Shown piece after piece: positions 54,647 through 64,000 of a DNA stretch of 64,000 nt. Position numbers and translations under genes: made by a program. Source of the stretch: Thozetella sp. PMI_491. Its lineage: Eukaryota > Ascomycota > Sordariomycetes > Chaetosphaeriales > Chaetosphaeriaceae. The DNA is taken from assembly GCA_021432635.1 (NCBI GenBank), contig MU270094.1:62001-126000 (forward strand). The letters are read 5' to 3'. Under the pieces are notes generated by a model, which was not told the origin of the DNA, searched no databases, and worked only from the letters and a program-made list of their open reading frames with translations. Each line of letters starts with the position of its first letter. Positions within the stretch are counted from its first letter, which is position 1.

Positions 54647-55387
54647 TTAATACCCGTGGAAGCCCTTATTCACGCCGGTCCAGTCCGGATCGTCTCTTTT
54701 TGCCTTCAGAAGTCCACCGGGCCAGCAGCCTGGAGGCGCTTTCTCCGGAGTTAGCAACGCCTGCCTGGCTACGGCGTCGCCGAGTATCTTCTCGATGTCG
54801 AGTCGGGGCAGCTCTGCCTCGACCGCCTCCTTCGTCTTGAGCCCTTCTGGAAGCTTTGCCGGATCAGGGACCGTGTTGCCGAACTCGGACTGAATTCCGA
54901 GCCTGACCGCCCGGGCGCTGCCGCCGAGATGGTTCGGGATACCTGGGGTGTCGTGGAGCACGGCAGCTAGCCATGACTCATGGATGAGGTCCTCGTCTGC
55001 GCCGTGCCGGCGGAGGACTTGCGCGATCAAGTCGGCCCCGGTGATCTCGAAGCGCTCGGGGTTGCGGTCAAACTCGCTCGCCGTGCCCACGTCGTGGAGG
55101 ATGCAAGCCACGAAGATGCTGTGCAGGGGGGCGAAGAAGGTGCGAACGGGACTAAGGTAGTCCGTCTTCAGCGCCTTGATGGCAGCGCGATCGTCCTCCT
55201 GCACCTCGAGAAATGCTTTAGCGTAGAGGTAGGTCCGGAAGCTGTGGTTCAAGATGGAGGCCGGCAATTTTTTCTCAGCAATCTCGATGGCTTCGAAGGA
55301 TGCGGGGTGGTCCGGGATGAGGGCCCGGAGCGACGCCGGGATCTTGCCGTCGCCGACCGGCACGTCCTCTGAAGCCCCTTTGCACAT
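54647..55387 (-). CDS. HD-domain protein, cyanamide hydratase-like
   Basis: A single exon of 246 aa. The HD-domain metal site is intact: His48 in NHSFRTYLYA, His98-Asp99 in ILHDVGTASEF, and a later HDTPG segment. These motifs, with the SLRALIPDHP region, match the fungal cyanamide hydratase/Ddi2-3 group, which hydrates cyanamide to urea and gives resistance to it. Related HD enzymes act on other small nitriles or nucleotides, so the substrate is inferred. No signal peptide. The gene stands alone next to the quercetinase-like gene. Confidence 0.87.
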   Translation of the reverse strand: MCKGASEDVPVGDGKIPASLRALIPDHPASFEAIEIAEKKLPASILNHSFRTYLYAKAFLEVQEDDRAAIKALKTDYLSPVRTFFAPLHSIFVACILHDVGTASEFDRNPERFEITGADLIAQVLRRHGADEDLIHESWLAAVLHDTPGIPNHLGGSARAVRLGIQSEFGNTVPDPAKLPEGLKTKEAVEAELPRLDIEKILGDAVARQALLTPEKAPPGCWPGGLLKAKRDDPDWTGVNKGFHGY

Positions 55388-56477
55388 GGTCGGTCAATGT
55401 CAGACAGGACACCTAAAAAAGCTAGTTGGAGGTAGATTGCTACGCGCGAGACGGCAGAATGAAAGCGGCATCTATACAGATATATATATATATATATACT
55501 CTAGAAATAGGTCGCCACAGCGCTTGGTACCCCGAAGCAGTAAAATGTCGTGCAAAACACCAGGTCACGACACCCCGCAGCAGAGACACGGTCAAGTCTG
55601 CACAAGGGCGCGCTTTTCAAGCCTAAGGGAGCCACGCTTGGCCGTGTAGCGTCGTGTCGCCATCGCCTATGCCAAACTAGGCAACCAGCCAAACTTATCG
55701 GCAAGACTGCTGGATTGGGAGAGCGGCTGCATGCCCTGGCTCGCGTTGCCACTGCGGCACCCAGGGCACGACGCCGTGAGGGGCACTTCTGTCCCAAGGG
55801 TCCCGCCACCCTGGCCTGTCTAGTGTGTGACGGATTAGTGAGTGGCCTGCCCGGTAGTTGACAGCGGTGCGGAGCAACGGTAGCAAAAGGACGCAAGGGA
55901 TTACTTATGGCTAATGACTAATTGGCCAAGTCGGGCACACGCAGGTGGGCATCGGGCTTGAGAGGCCATGGGTCTGCTGTGTACCTGGCAAGCTGGGTAG
56001 GACATCGTAAAAGCGGCTGGACGCGACGGTGGGAGGAGTCGGTAAAACTTGAGCCCTTTGTGTCTGGGGCGAGGCGTCACGTAACCTTACCTTCCTAAGG
56101 TCTCTCACTGTGGTCATCTCAGCTGCTTTTCCGCGGAGCAAAGGTCGCCTCGTTCCTTCCCTTCAGGTATCCGAGGCCCCGGGTACAGCGACATGGTGGG
56201 GTACAGGCGCACACATACGTGGGGCTCTGCATCCCAACCTAACCCCGCCCTCCGCAGATCGGAGCGGAAGCTATGCCGTCGAAAAACCACCATTGTAGTC
56301 ATGTCATACTGTTCGTATTTTTTTTTTCTCTGACCGACTATTCCGAGCCAGCAGCTTTCAATTTGCCCAATTGTCTCACCACGGCGCGCCCTGACAGTTC
56401 TCTTGCCGTTGACAGGTTATCCAATCTTCTCCCTTGGCATTTTTGGTCTCTAGATCTCTCTCCAGAGCTCCTCCGGC
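55388..56477. other. Intergenic spacer, no gene seen
   Basis: 1.09 kb containing a (TA)n tract (55480-55499) and the promoter of the aminotransferase, with a T-rich/pyrimidine stretch near 56318-56330. Confidence 0.5.
55480..55499. repeat. (TA)n dinucleotide tract
   Basis: About nine TA repeats directly visible, ending just before CTCTAG. Confidence 0.9.
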
Positions 56478-57857
56478 ATGGCGCCATTCCCTCCGCCCCC
56501 AGTCAACACCATTGACTGGTCCAACGTGGGCTTCCGCGTCCGTGAAGGCAAGTAGAACTGAACCCGCTGGACCTGCACGCGCCGCGGTCACCACGAGCGA
56601 GCTCGGCCTATAGGCACCTCCGCTGACCCTCCATGTGCCCTACCAGTGAACGGACATATCGAGTCGCACTACTCAGTGAAGACAGGCAAATGGTCGGACC
56701 CCGTCTTCGTCACGGATCCCTACATCCGTATCCACGGCATGGCGCCGGCCCTCAACTATGGTGTGCAGGCGTATGAGGGCCTCAAGGCCTTCCGCGCGCC
56801 CGGCGACGAGACCATCACCATCTTCCGGCCCGATCGCAACGCCGTCCGCCTGCAGCACAGCGCGACCTTCATCAGCATCCCCCCCGTGCCGACCGAGCTC
56901 TTCCTCACCGCCGTCAAGGCCGCCGTCGCTCTCAATGCCGAGTATGTCCCGCCCCACGAGACCGGCGCCGCTATGTACATCCGCCCCCAGATCTACGGCT
57001 CTAGCGCACAGCTGGGCCTGAATCCGCCCGAGGAGTACACCTTCTGCGTCTACGTCCTCCCGACCGGTGTGTACCACGGAACTCACCCCGTGGGTGCCCT
57101 CATTCTCGACGAATTCGACCGCGCGGCGCCCAACGGTACCGGCAGCGCCAAGGTAGGCGGCAACTACGCCCCGGTGCTGCCTTGGAGCGAGAAGGCCCGC
57201 TCCCAGGGCTTCGGCATCACGCTGCACCTGGACAGCAAGAACCACGACGAGGTAGACGAGTTTAGCACCAGTGGTTTCATCGGCGCTCTCGTGAACGGCG
57301 ATGATGTCACGCTGGTGGTTCCCGACAGCAAGAACGTCATCGACAGCATCACGAGCACTAGCGTTCAGGACATTGGGAAGAGCTTTGGCTGGAAGGTCGA
57401 GAAGCGCTCTGTAAGTTCATAACATTTCCGCTCGACCTCTTCGTCCTCATTGGCTGTGCTATTCCATGCTAACCCGTAGTCATAGATCAAATATTCTGAG
57501 CTCCCTAACTTTAGCGAGGTTATGGCCGCCGGCACGGCAGCTGCACTTGTCCCAATTCGCTCCATCACCCGTAAGATCGCGTCGTCATCTCCTCAGTCCC
57601 TCGCCACCACCGTGAAGCAGCACCCCCGCCTCACCCTCAACGAGAGCGACGAACTCATCACCTATATCCCAAAGAGCCAGGAGGACGCCGGCCCGATCGC
57701 GCTCAAGCTTCTCTCTCAGCTGAAGGGCATCCAGCTCGGAAAGATTGAGGACAAGTTCGGGTGGAATTTCAAGGTGGAGAACGCCGACGGCCAGGCCATC
57801 GCTAACCAGAACGGTACTTCCAATGGGGCATCTTTAACTGTTGATCAGCTTGACTAA
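56478..57857 (+). CDS. Branched-chain amino acid aminotransferase
   Basis: Three exons, 56478-56547, 56647-57410 and 57486-57857, give 401 aa. The first intron begins GC (AAG|GCAAGT), a consensus GC-AG donor, and ends CCAG; joining there restores REVNGHIESHYS. The second is a standard GT-AG intron. Family motifs include NYGVQAYEGLKAFR, YIRPQIYGS, the PLP-lysine segment GSAKVGGNYAP (Lys192), STSGFIGAL and the MAAGTAAALVPI strand near the end. It transfers the amino group between leucine, isoleucine or valine and 2-oxoglutarate in a fold-type IV PLP reaction. No mitochondrial presequence is evident, so a cytosolic isozyme is likely. Confidence 0.94.
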
Positions 57858-60800
57858 AAAATGGATATCTAGGTCAAAGCTGAGGCTAGCTATCTTGCGG
57901 AATCAAAAAAGCGTTCTTTCCACCTTCCCCCCTCTCCCCCACCCCCAGTTATTAGGACGAAATCGACTCTTCATGATTGGGATCACCGCTACCAGGTGAG
58001 CTCGTTGAGCTCAGAGGAGGTGTCTTTGGTGACATTGCATGTCTCCTATCTATCATCTCTGGCTGCGGTTGCATATATTTTGGTCGCTTGGAAAAGCTTG
58101 GTCACTGCGGGGGTGTTTAGAGGAACGTCATCCTAGATCTAGAAAATGGAGAGACTTAGAGGCTCTGTGCCTTTCACCGACAGTTGCATGCACCATTCAT
58201 GAAGAGCGGCATATCCCTTTCATCAACCGAGGAATAAAATATGGAACCATCCTCCTTACTACTCCATACAGGATCAGCCTTAGGCTATAGAACGCCTGTA
58301 GAGTAAGCGGCATGATTATTGTTTCCGACACGTGCCGAATCGCTCTGAGTACGTAATTATTACTCCATATCGTGAGGGCCTGGGCTGACTGGGCTGGGTG
58401 TAGTAGTGTCCCTCCCAATGCCTTAAGGGCTGAAACATTTTCCCACCGACAAGTGGTTATTTAATTTTTTTTTGCTCTCTCATCTTCTCTGTAGGTTTGG
58501 GGTCTCCTGCTGTAACCTCGTTTTCACCTCCAACACAAGCACCAATCTCACCGCAGTAATCTATAAAAGAGCCATGGTGGCGGTTCTTAACACGAGACAG
58601 CTCGCGTAAGTTTAGGTCGCACAGGAAAGGGAAAAAAACCCGACAGGAAGAAACACTCCATTCTAGTCAGGCCGTAAAACAACCTTTCTGTTGGAAAATA
58701 GAGAGCTGTAGACCCATGATATTATGCTGAGACGGAAGAGGTCGGTGAAAGCACAGGCTCCTCAGTAGTCGTCTCCGTCAGACTTCAAGTTACAGGACAC
58801 CAACACGGCCAATGAACTCGCGAGGCAGGCTCGTGTATACACCCGTGTGATCCTCCATGTTCTTAGCAAGAGCAGGTGCGGGTCACACTTTCAACCAGAT
58901 AGCGGCAATCAGCCATCCATCGGAAGTTACTCAGCCTGCCATGAAGGACTTGGGGGAGTTTGGGTTCTGGAGAAAGATATGGTCTACGGTAGCGTATCAC
59001 GAGGACCTTATGAGACGGTAGTGGCATTCGCCCGATTCCTGTTCATCCCATCTTCTCCGGCTCAGTAAGGTAATCTAGCGCAAGCAAGTTCTTTCTTCTT
59101 TTTGACGCTCACATGCCGGCCTGCAGGGCAGGCAGGATCCGGCACTCCGGCGCTACTACAACACTACAGCGCCCACAGCGCCTCAACCATGCCGCTTCTG
59201 GTAAAGACACAACTGCGGCCGGTGGGGGTGCGGAAAAAAGGCTGGTCGAATCATTCTCCCGTCAGAGTCGCCAGGCACTCTTACTAGCGTATGAGTTTCC
59301 TATTCGGGGTTATTTGGATGACGAAGGTCTGCGTCTGTTTTATCTTATCAAATCCTCTGCGAACTTTGTCCAGCACCGCCTTGATTCCGCCCCGTCCTAC
59401 TTGGCGAGTCTCGGAGCGTCGGCCTCTTGACAAGAGGACAGCCCTGTTGCGGTCCAAGAGAGGCGGACGCAAATTGAGAAAGGGAGTAGGGACTCTTCTT
59501 TGCCTCGGATGCGGGTCTCGGCTCGCCGTGTTATGGTATTTTGCCTTCACCAAGCAAGTGAAAATGCCTGCCTGCAGATGTTATACCAGCCTGGACCGTT
59601 GAATCCAATATAGCAGCCTGCGCAAATGACATGCAATTTCCGGCTCCCGTCCCGTGTTATCTCAGTCTATCCTAGCTGTTCCTTATATTTGCCCAGAGCT
59701 TGGCAAGGCGCGTCAATCGCGCTTCCCAAAACGGCCTCCATCCGGCGCTGCCCGCCCGCTGTACCGTGAGAGCAGATGGATTTGGAGGCGTGTGTATCTT
59801 TATTTAGTCCAAAAGGTCCGCCACAGATTGCGCTTGTCGTCGCTTCGCGTCTCGTCGGCCGCCCTGGGGAAAAGTGGCACAGCTAACCGACCTTGCTGGG
59901 GCTCGGCGGCGCGCCTAGGCCCTTTGCGAAGCTAGGTCTGACAGGTCTGTACCTAATCCATGGGCATATCCGATGGCCACCCCTGCACGCAGTAGGGGTC
60001 TTTCTAGAAGCGGATGGGCGATGGATTGTCTTGGGCAGGGCTGAGCTTACGGAGTACAGAGCTCATGTGAAATCTGCCTACACACGCTGACGGCCCGGGG
60101 GATCCTCGCCGGAGCCCTTGGCGATGGAGTCCTCCCAGTAGTAAAGCCAGACCACTAGCAAATCTTCCATACCCAACAGCCTTACGCCTGGTGCCTTCCT
60201 CATTAGGGTTTACTGTCTAGGCAGATGTTTTTCCCATGCCTGTCGCCGCCCCTGTCCGCCCTCTCGCTAGAGCACGGAAACACACGGACCACTGGTGTCT
60301 AAGTCGTCCGGTTCCTCGGTGACCACCCGCCCCCGGCCTCTCTAGCACTACAATATGGAGATCGCCTGCCCCCTGCCCCCCGTTGGTTCCTCGGCCCGAG
60401 CTGGCGAGGCAATGTCGGGGCGAGGGGCCCTGGCAGGTCTAGTCATGATCCTCATGCCGCCCTTGTCAGGCTCGAGCCTCTATGGTTGGAGGCGCGATTC
60501 CTGATATTTCAGAACGCTGGAGCAGCGCGGCAAGACACGCGAGGCACCGTCATTGCCCCATGTGATTGCCTGCCGCGCCAATGAGAAAAATCTCCGAGAG
60601 CATCCTTGGGAAGGCGTGCACTCGAGGCGGCTCATTTGCGGTGACAGAATGGGAGACGAGTAGGCATCGCCACGTCCCGGACCCCGTGCAGAAGCAATGC
60701 CACCAGCCAAGCGCCGCTTCGAGTCGCACAGCTCCAGAAGGTGCGGCGCCTAGCCGCAGGAGTCTACGGGCATCTGCTAGACAAAGGCTATGCCGTGGAT

Positions 60801-61334
60801 TCCATCATTGGCCGTTTTGGGAAGGGCTAAATAAAGTACATACCGGATCTACGGTTTGGTCACAACGGTAGCCGTTGCGCTTTTACGCTCCAGGAGGACC
60901 AGCAGAGCAACCCCTGCTGGCCTCCGCCAGGCCGCTGCAAAGCCCGTAATTCTCCCCCAGTCAAATCCAATCCCTTCGATGATAGAAAATCTGACAGGGT
61001 GGAGCATCCTCAGGCCCTTGAGGCTGGGCAGAAAATTCATATGATGGACATGGGGCGTGAGCACCAGGGTATTCCGTGAAGGACATGGGCTAGCTCCAGA
61101 CCCTCCAGATCCTCCAGACCAACAGCTTGGGACAGCCGGGGTTCCGCTCTCCAACTGTCGGCTCTGATAACATCTGGTGGCCCTCCTCGATGAACACTTG
61201 CCCCATCTTCTGTTCCTGCTCCTGTTGCCCTCCGAACGCTTCAGCTATTCTACCAGCTCCCCACATGTTGTGACCGCGCCTGGGCTCCCGCCGAGACTCC
61301 ATGAGCACCGGGTGCTGACCATCACATCACCACA
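57858..61334. other. Long intergenic region, no supportable gene
   Basis: 3.5 kb, the longest gene-free stretch here. It is AT-richer near 58000-58700 and GC-richer towards 60000-61300. Short frames occur in all phases (for example 59113-59430, 60566-60871) without domains or splice-linked extension. No transposon ends, tRNA or rRNA were recognised. Confidence 0.5.
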
Positions 61335-63612
61335 ATGGCAGCGAGAATACTGGCTGTAGCGGCCGGCCTCTACGCCTTGGTCTCGCCTGCCCGGGGGTCG
61401 TCCATCGCCGCGTACTACCGTGCCCCGTTCTACGGTGCACAGGTTATCCACCAGAACGCAACCACTGGAGACATCAATTACAGTCTTTGTGCCAGTGCTG
61501 GAACACCCATTTTCCCTACCAACCCTCCTAAAAGCTTTCAGCTGCCGTACGCGGCCAAGAACGGTACCAGCGTCGCGGCGACTGGCTGGTTTGATGGCAC
61601 CAACATCTTCGTGCGTCTCGTAGTTCCTGGCACGCAGCAGCACCATGCTAACTAGATACCAGTCCACCATCTTCTACCAGTCTATAAACTACGAAATCGT
61701 GTCAGCAGTCTACAAGTGCGACATGAAGACAGGAGAATTCATGGCCTTCTCCAACTACGTGATTAGTTCAGTCAAGATCGCGCCGGCGCCACATACTAGC
61801 ACCGGCCTGGCTATTAATCTTCTCGGCTCGGCCGGTGGCGAGCATGTTTACTACCATGACAGCGACATGGCCGTCCACAGCTATCACTTTACCAACGATG
61901 CAGGTTGGACATATGGTGGGATGGTGTCGCCAGACCGTAACCTGAGCAGCATGGCCCTGACCGCTTCATTTCTCGGCTCGAACGAAACAATCTATACGCC
62001 TAAAATTGGCGGAAATGTCGAGGCGTCTGTGTACAACACGGACCAGACGTGGCACATCAGTAAGTGAAAAAGCTTTATTCTCGACCCAGCGCGAGAACTA
62101 ACCTTGCCAGCCTCTTTCCCGAAGCCTCTTAATGATACCAAGTACAACAGTACATCAAACGAAACTAGCCTAGAATATAGCTCAAATAATGGCACCTTCA
62201 CCCTGCCTGACTGGGACGGGAAGGTGAAAGCTCTCGGCGCCTCGATCGACAGGGACAACGCCAAGTATATGTTTTACATCGGCACAGACAAGAAGCTGCA
62301 CCAGGCAACCAGTTTCATTAACAGCGGGGAGTACCAGGATTATATCATGCAGCAAGGCCTGGGAGAGGACCTCTGGCCGGTGGCGGACGAGCCGAACGCC
62401 GACTTTGGCGTCGCGTTTAACCCCGCGAGCTACGACGTGAGCATATTCTACTTCTCAAACGGAAGTCTCGTGGCTCTCAACCAGACTACAAAGTTTGGAG
62501 GGTGGCAAACCGCATATACGCTGCCCACAGTAAACCTCACTGCTAATGCAGATACCGGAAGCTCCGGATCCGGTCTCTCGACTGGAGCTAAGGCTGGGAT
62601 CGGTGTCGGTGTTTCTATCGCTTGTCTGCTCATAATCGCAGGTATCGCCGCGTGCTGCTTCGCTCGCAGGCGCCGCCACCAGCAGCTGGACCATCAGCAG
62701 GCTGATCCCAACGAGATGGTCATGGACCAGGACGGCACCATGATTCCCGCGACCCAAATGAGCACGCAGATGACGGGACAGCCACCATACGACTACAGCC
62801 AGGTCGGGCAATGGGACTACAGCCAGCAAGACTACAGCCAACAGCAATGGGGGGCGGATAAGAAGGCCGTATCTCCCAACCCTCACGACATGTACGGCAG
62901 CCAAGCTCGTTCTATTGGCGTCGAGATGCCTGACAGCTCTCTCGCTCCTTTCCGCCTGTCCGAACTACCGTCAACCTATCACATGAGCCACGAGCTCCCC
63001 GCCGGTGAAGTCGACCAGATCCAAGAGACCCCGCTCGAGCCACAGAGCGCATATGCGGTATCGAGCTTGCGTAGCACAGATATTGTCACCGGCGGGGAAG
63101 CCATGATCACACCCGGCTCGCCCCGCCAGCGCCCCATGTCAGCACTGTCCTGGACTGCGGCGTCCCCCCCGACCAACTGCGTCTCTCAGAACTCCTCGCC
63201 TACACCGAGTATTGCATACCCCCAGCCGTACCACCAACCTCCACAACCTGTATCCCCACAGTTGACGGGTGCTTCGGCGGATTATCAATACCAACAACCC
63301 CAGGTGCACGCCCCTGAGGGGGGTTACGCGCAGCAAGATCAAAGCCAGAGTCAACAGCATATTCAGCAGGTGTCCCTCGGAGCCATTACGGAGCAGAATG
63401 AGGTGACTCATAACCAGTACTACCAGCAACAGCAGCAACATGAGATAGCTCAATATTATCAACGGCCACAACAGCAAGAGGCAGTTCAATATTACCAACC
63501 GCAGCAACAAGAAGCGATCCAGGGCCAGTATTATCAGCAGCCACAGCAGCATGAGGCGGCTCAAGGCCAGTACTATCAGCAGCAACCGCAGCAGCAACAG
63601 TATCATTCATAA
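61335..63612 (+). CDS. Single-pass membrane protein with lectin-like ectodomain and Q/Y-rich tail
   Basis: Three exons, 61335-61610, 61663-62059 and 62111-63612, give 724 aa. A signal peptide (about 1-20) is followed by an ectodomain to about residue 375, with many N-glycosylation sequons and repeating elements (for example GVAFNPASYDVSIFYF, ASIDRDNAKYMFYIGTD) like the blades of fungal fucose-specific-lectin-type propellers. A Gly/Ser stalk leads to a membrane helix at about 387-409, then a basic stop-transfer RRRR. The cytoplasmic part of about 310 residues is Pro/Ser/Gln-rich and ends in imperfect repeats of the pattern Q-YYQQ-PQQ-E-A/V with internal CAG/CAA runs. It looks like a cell-surface sensor or adhesion protein. 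The family assignment is by pattern, not by a diagnostic motif. Confidence 0.82.
63420..63610. repeat. CAG/CAA-rich repeat coding the Q/Y-rich tail
   Basis: Within the final exon, tandem imperfect units of roughly 36-48 nt code YYQQ...PQQQEA-type segments. Mixed CAG and CAA codons suggest duplication of units rather than simple slippage of one codon. Confidence 0.75.
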
Positions 63613-64000
63613 GCCAGAATATGCAGCGATCGGTGTTTGGGAAGGCTTGAGGTAAAATACCTAATGTTGGCGTGAAGGTGCATGAGAATTTGGTGTAATG
63701 GAGCGAGTTACACTGTGTCAGTTCAGCATAACATACCCGATTAGGTCGGCGTCGGAGTTAATGGTTTAATTTCTATGTAATTTTTTTTCATCTTAGCTAC
63801 CATCGCGAATGGCGGCGATCGTGCGAGGGCCAAGGGATAGAGAAGGAACATAGTATGGTAGGCTAGTGCTAATGTCTAGCTAAATTTGTACGATCTATGA
63901 GAAAACTGAATACCTCGAGATAGCCTAAATATTCCTCAGCTGTAGCTCCCACAAGATGAACGGTTGCGGCTTTCTTTTCCTGTAGGAAAGAGCCTGTATA
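63613..64000. other. 3' flank of the lectin-like gene, to window end
   Basis: 388 bp, AT-rich, no gene seen; includes a short T run near 63781-63788. Confidence 0.5.

Overview
The window is genomic DNA from a filamentous ascomycete (Pezizomycotina, most likely a sordariomycete). The evidence is short 60-100 bp introns with GT/GC donors and CTAAC-type branch points, fungal Zn2Cys6, F-box, UstYa and NCS1 families, spacers rich in T tracts and TACCTAGG-like motifs, and a quinate cluster in the gene order I recall for Neurospora crassa. There are no bacterial-style operons. Genes were rebuilt by joining open frames across splice sites; exon coordinates are given for each gene.

Layout. (1) 1-8.1 kb: a hypothetical protein, a small response-regulator-like receiver whose key phosphorylation residues are missing, a secreted GH18 chitinase with three LysM domains, and an O-methyltransferase. 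(2) 9.0-24.5 kb: a complete seven-gene quinic acid utilisation cluster, in order qa-x/qutG (-), qa-2/qutE (+), qa-4/qutC (-), qa-3/qutB (+), qa-y/qutD (-), qa-1S/qutR (-), qa-1F/qutA (+). The permease imports quinate; the dehydrogenase, type II dehydroquinase and dehydroshikimate dehydratase convert it to protocatechuate. The Zn2Cys6 activator and the AROM-derived repressor control the set, and candidate 16-bp activator sites lie in three of its promoter regions. (3) 24.7-27.8 kb: a small signal-peptide/membrane protein and an AT-richer pocket with a decayed F-box gene and a (TTTG)n microsatellite. (4) 28.3-34.6 kb: a monocarboxylate-transporter-like MFS gene with a 13-bp exon, an S33 alpha/beta hydrolase, and a fungal F-box/DUF7730-like protein. 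(5) 34.8-40.9 kb: a hydantoinase-type/DUF917 fusion enzyme divergent from an NCS1 nucleobase/hydantoin-type permease, probably a linked uptake and catabolism pair. (6) 42.1-48.3 kb: a UstYa-like (DUF3328) protein, a DHA2-type MFS exporter and an acetoacetate-decarboxylase-like protein. (7) 49.9-55.4 kb: an F-box protein, a VOC/glyoxalase-like protein, a secreted quercetinase-like cupin and an HD-domain cyanamide-hydratase-like protein. (8) 56.5-63.6 kb: a branched-chain aminotransferase (GC-AG intron), a 3.5-kb spacer with no gene I can support, and a single-pass membrane protein with a lectin-like ectodomain and a Q/Y-rich cytoplasmic tail.

The window reads as the genome of a plant-associated or saprotrophic fungus, with catabolism of plant aromatics (quinate, flavonols) and nitrogen-containing ring compounds. 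No rRNA, intact tRNA, CRISPR array or intact transposon was recognised.
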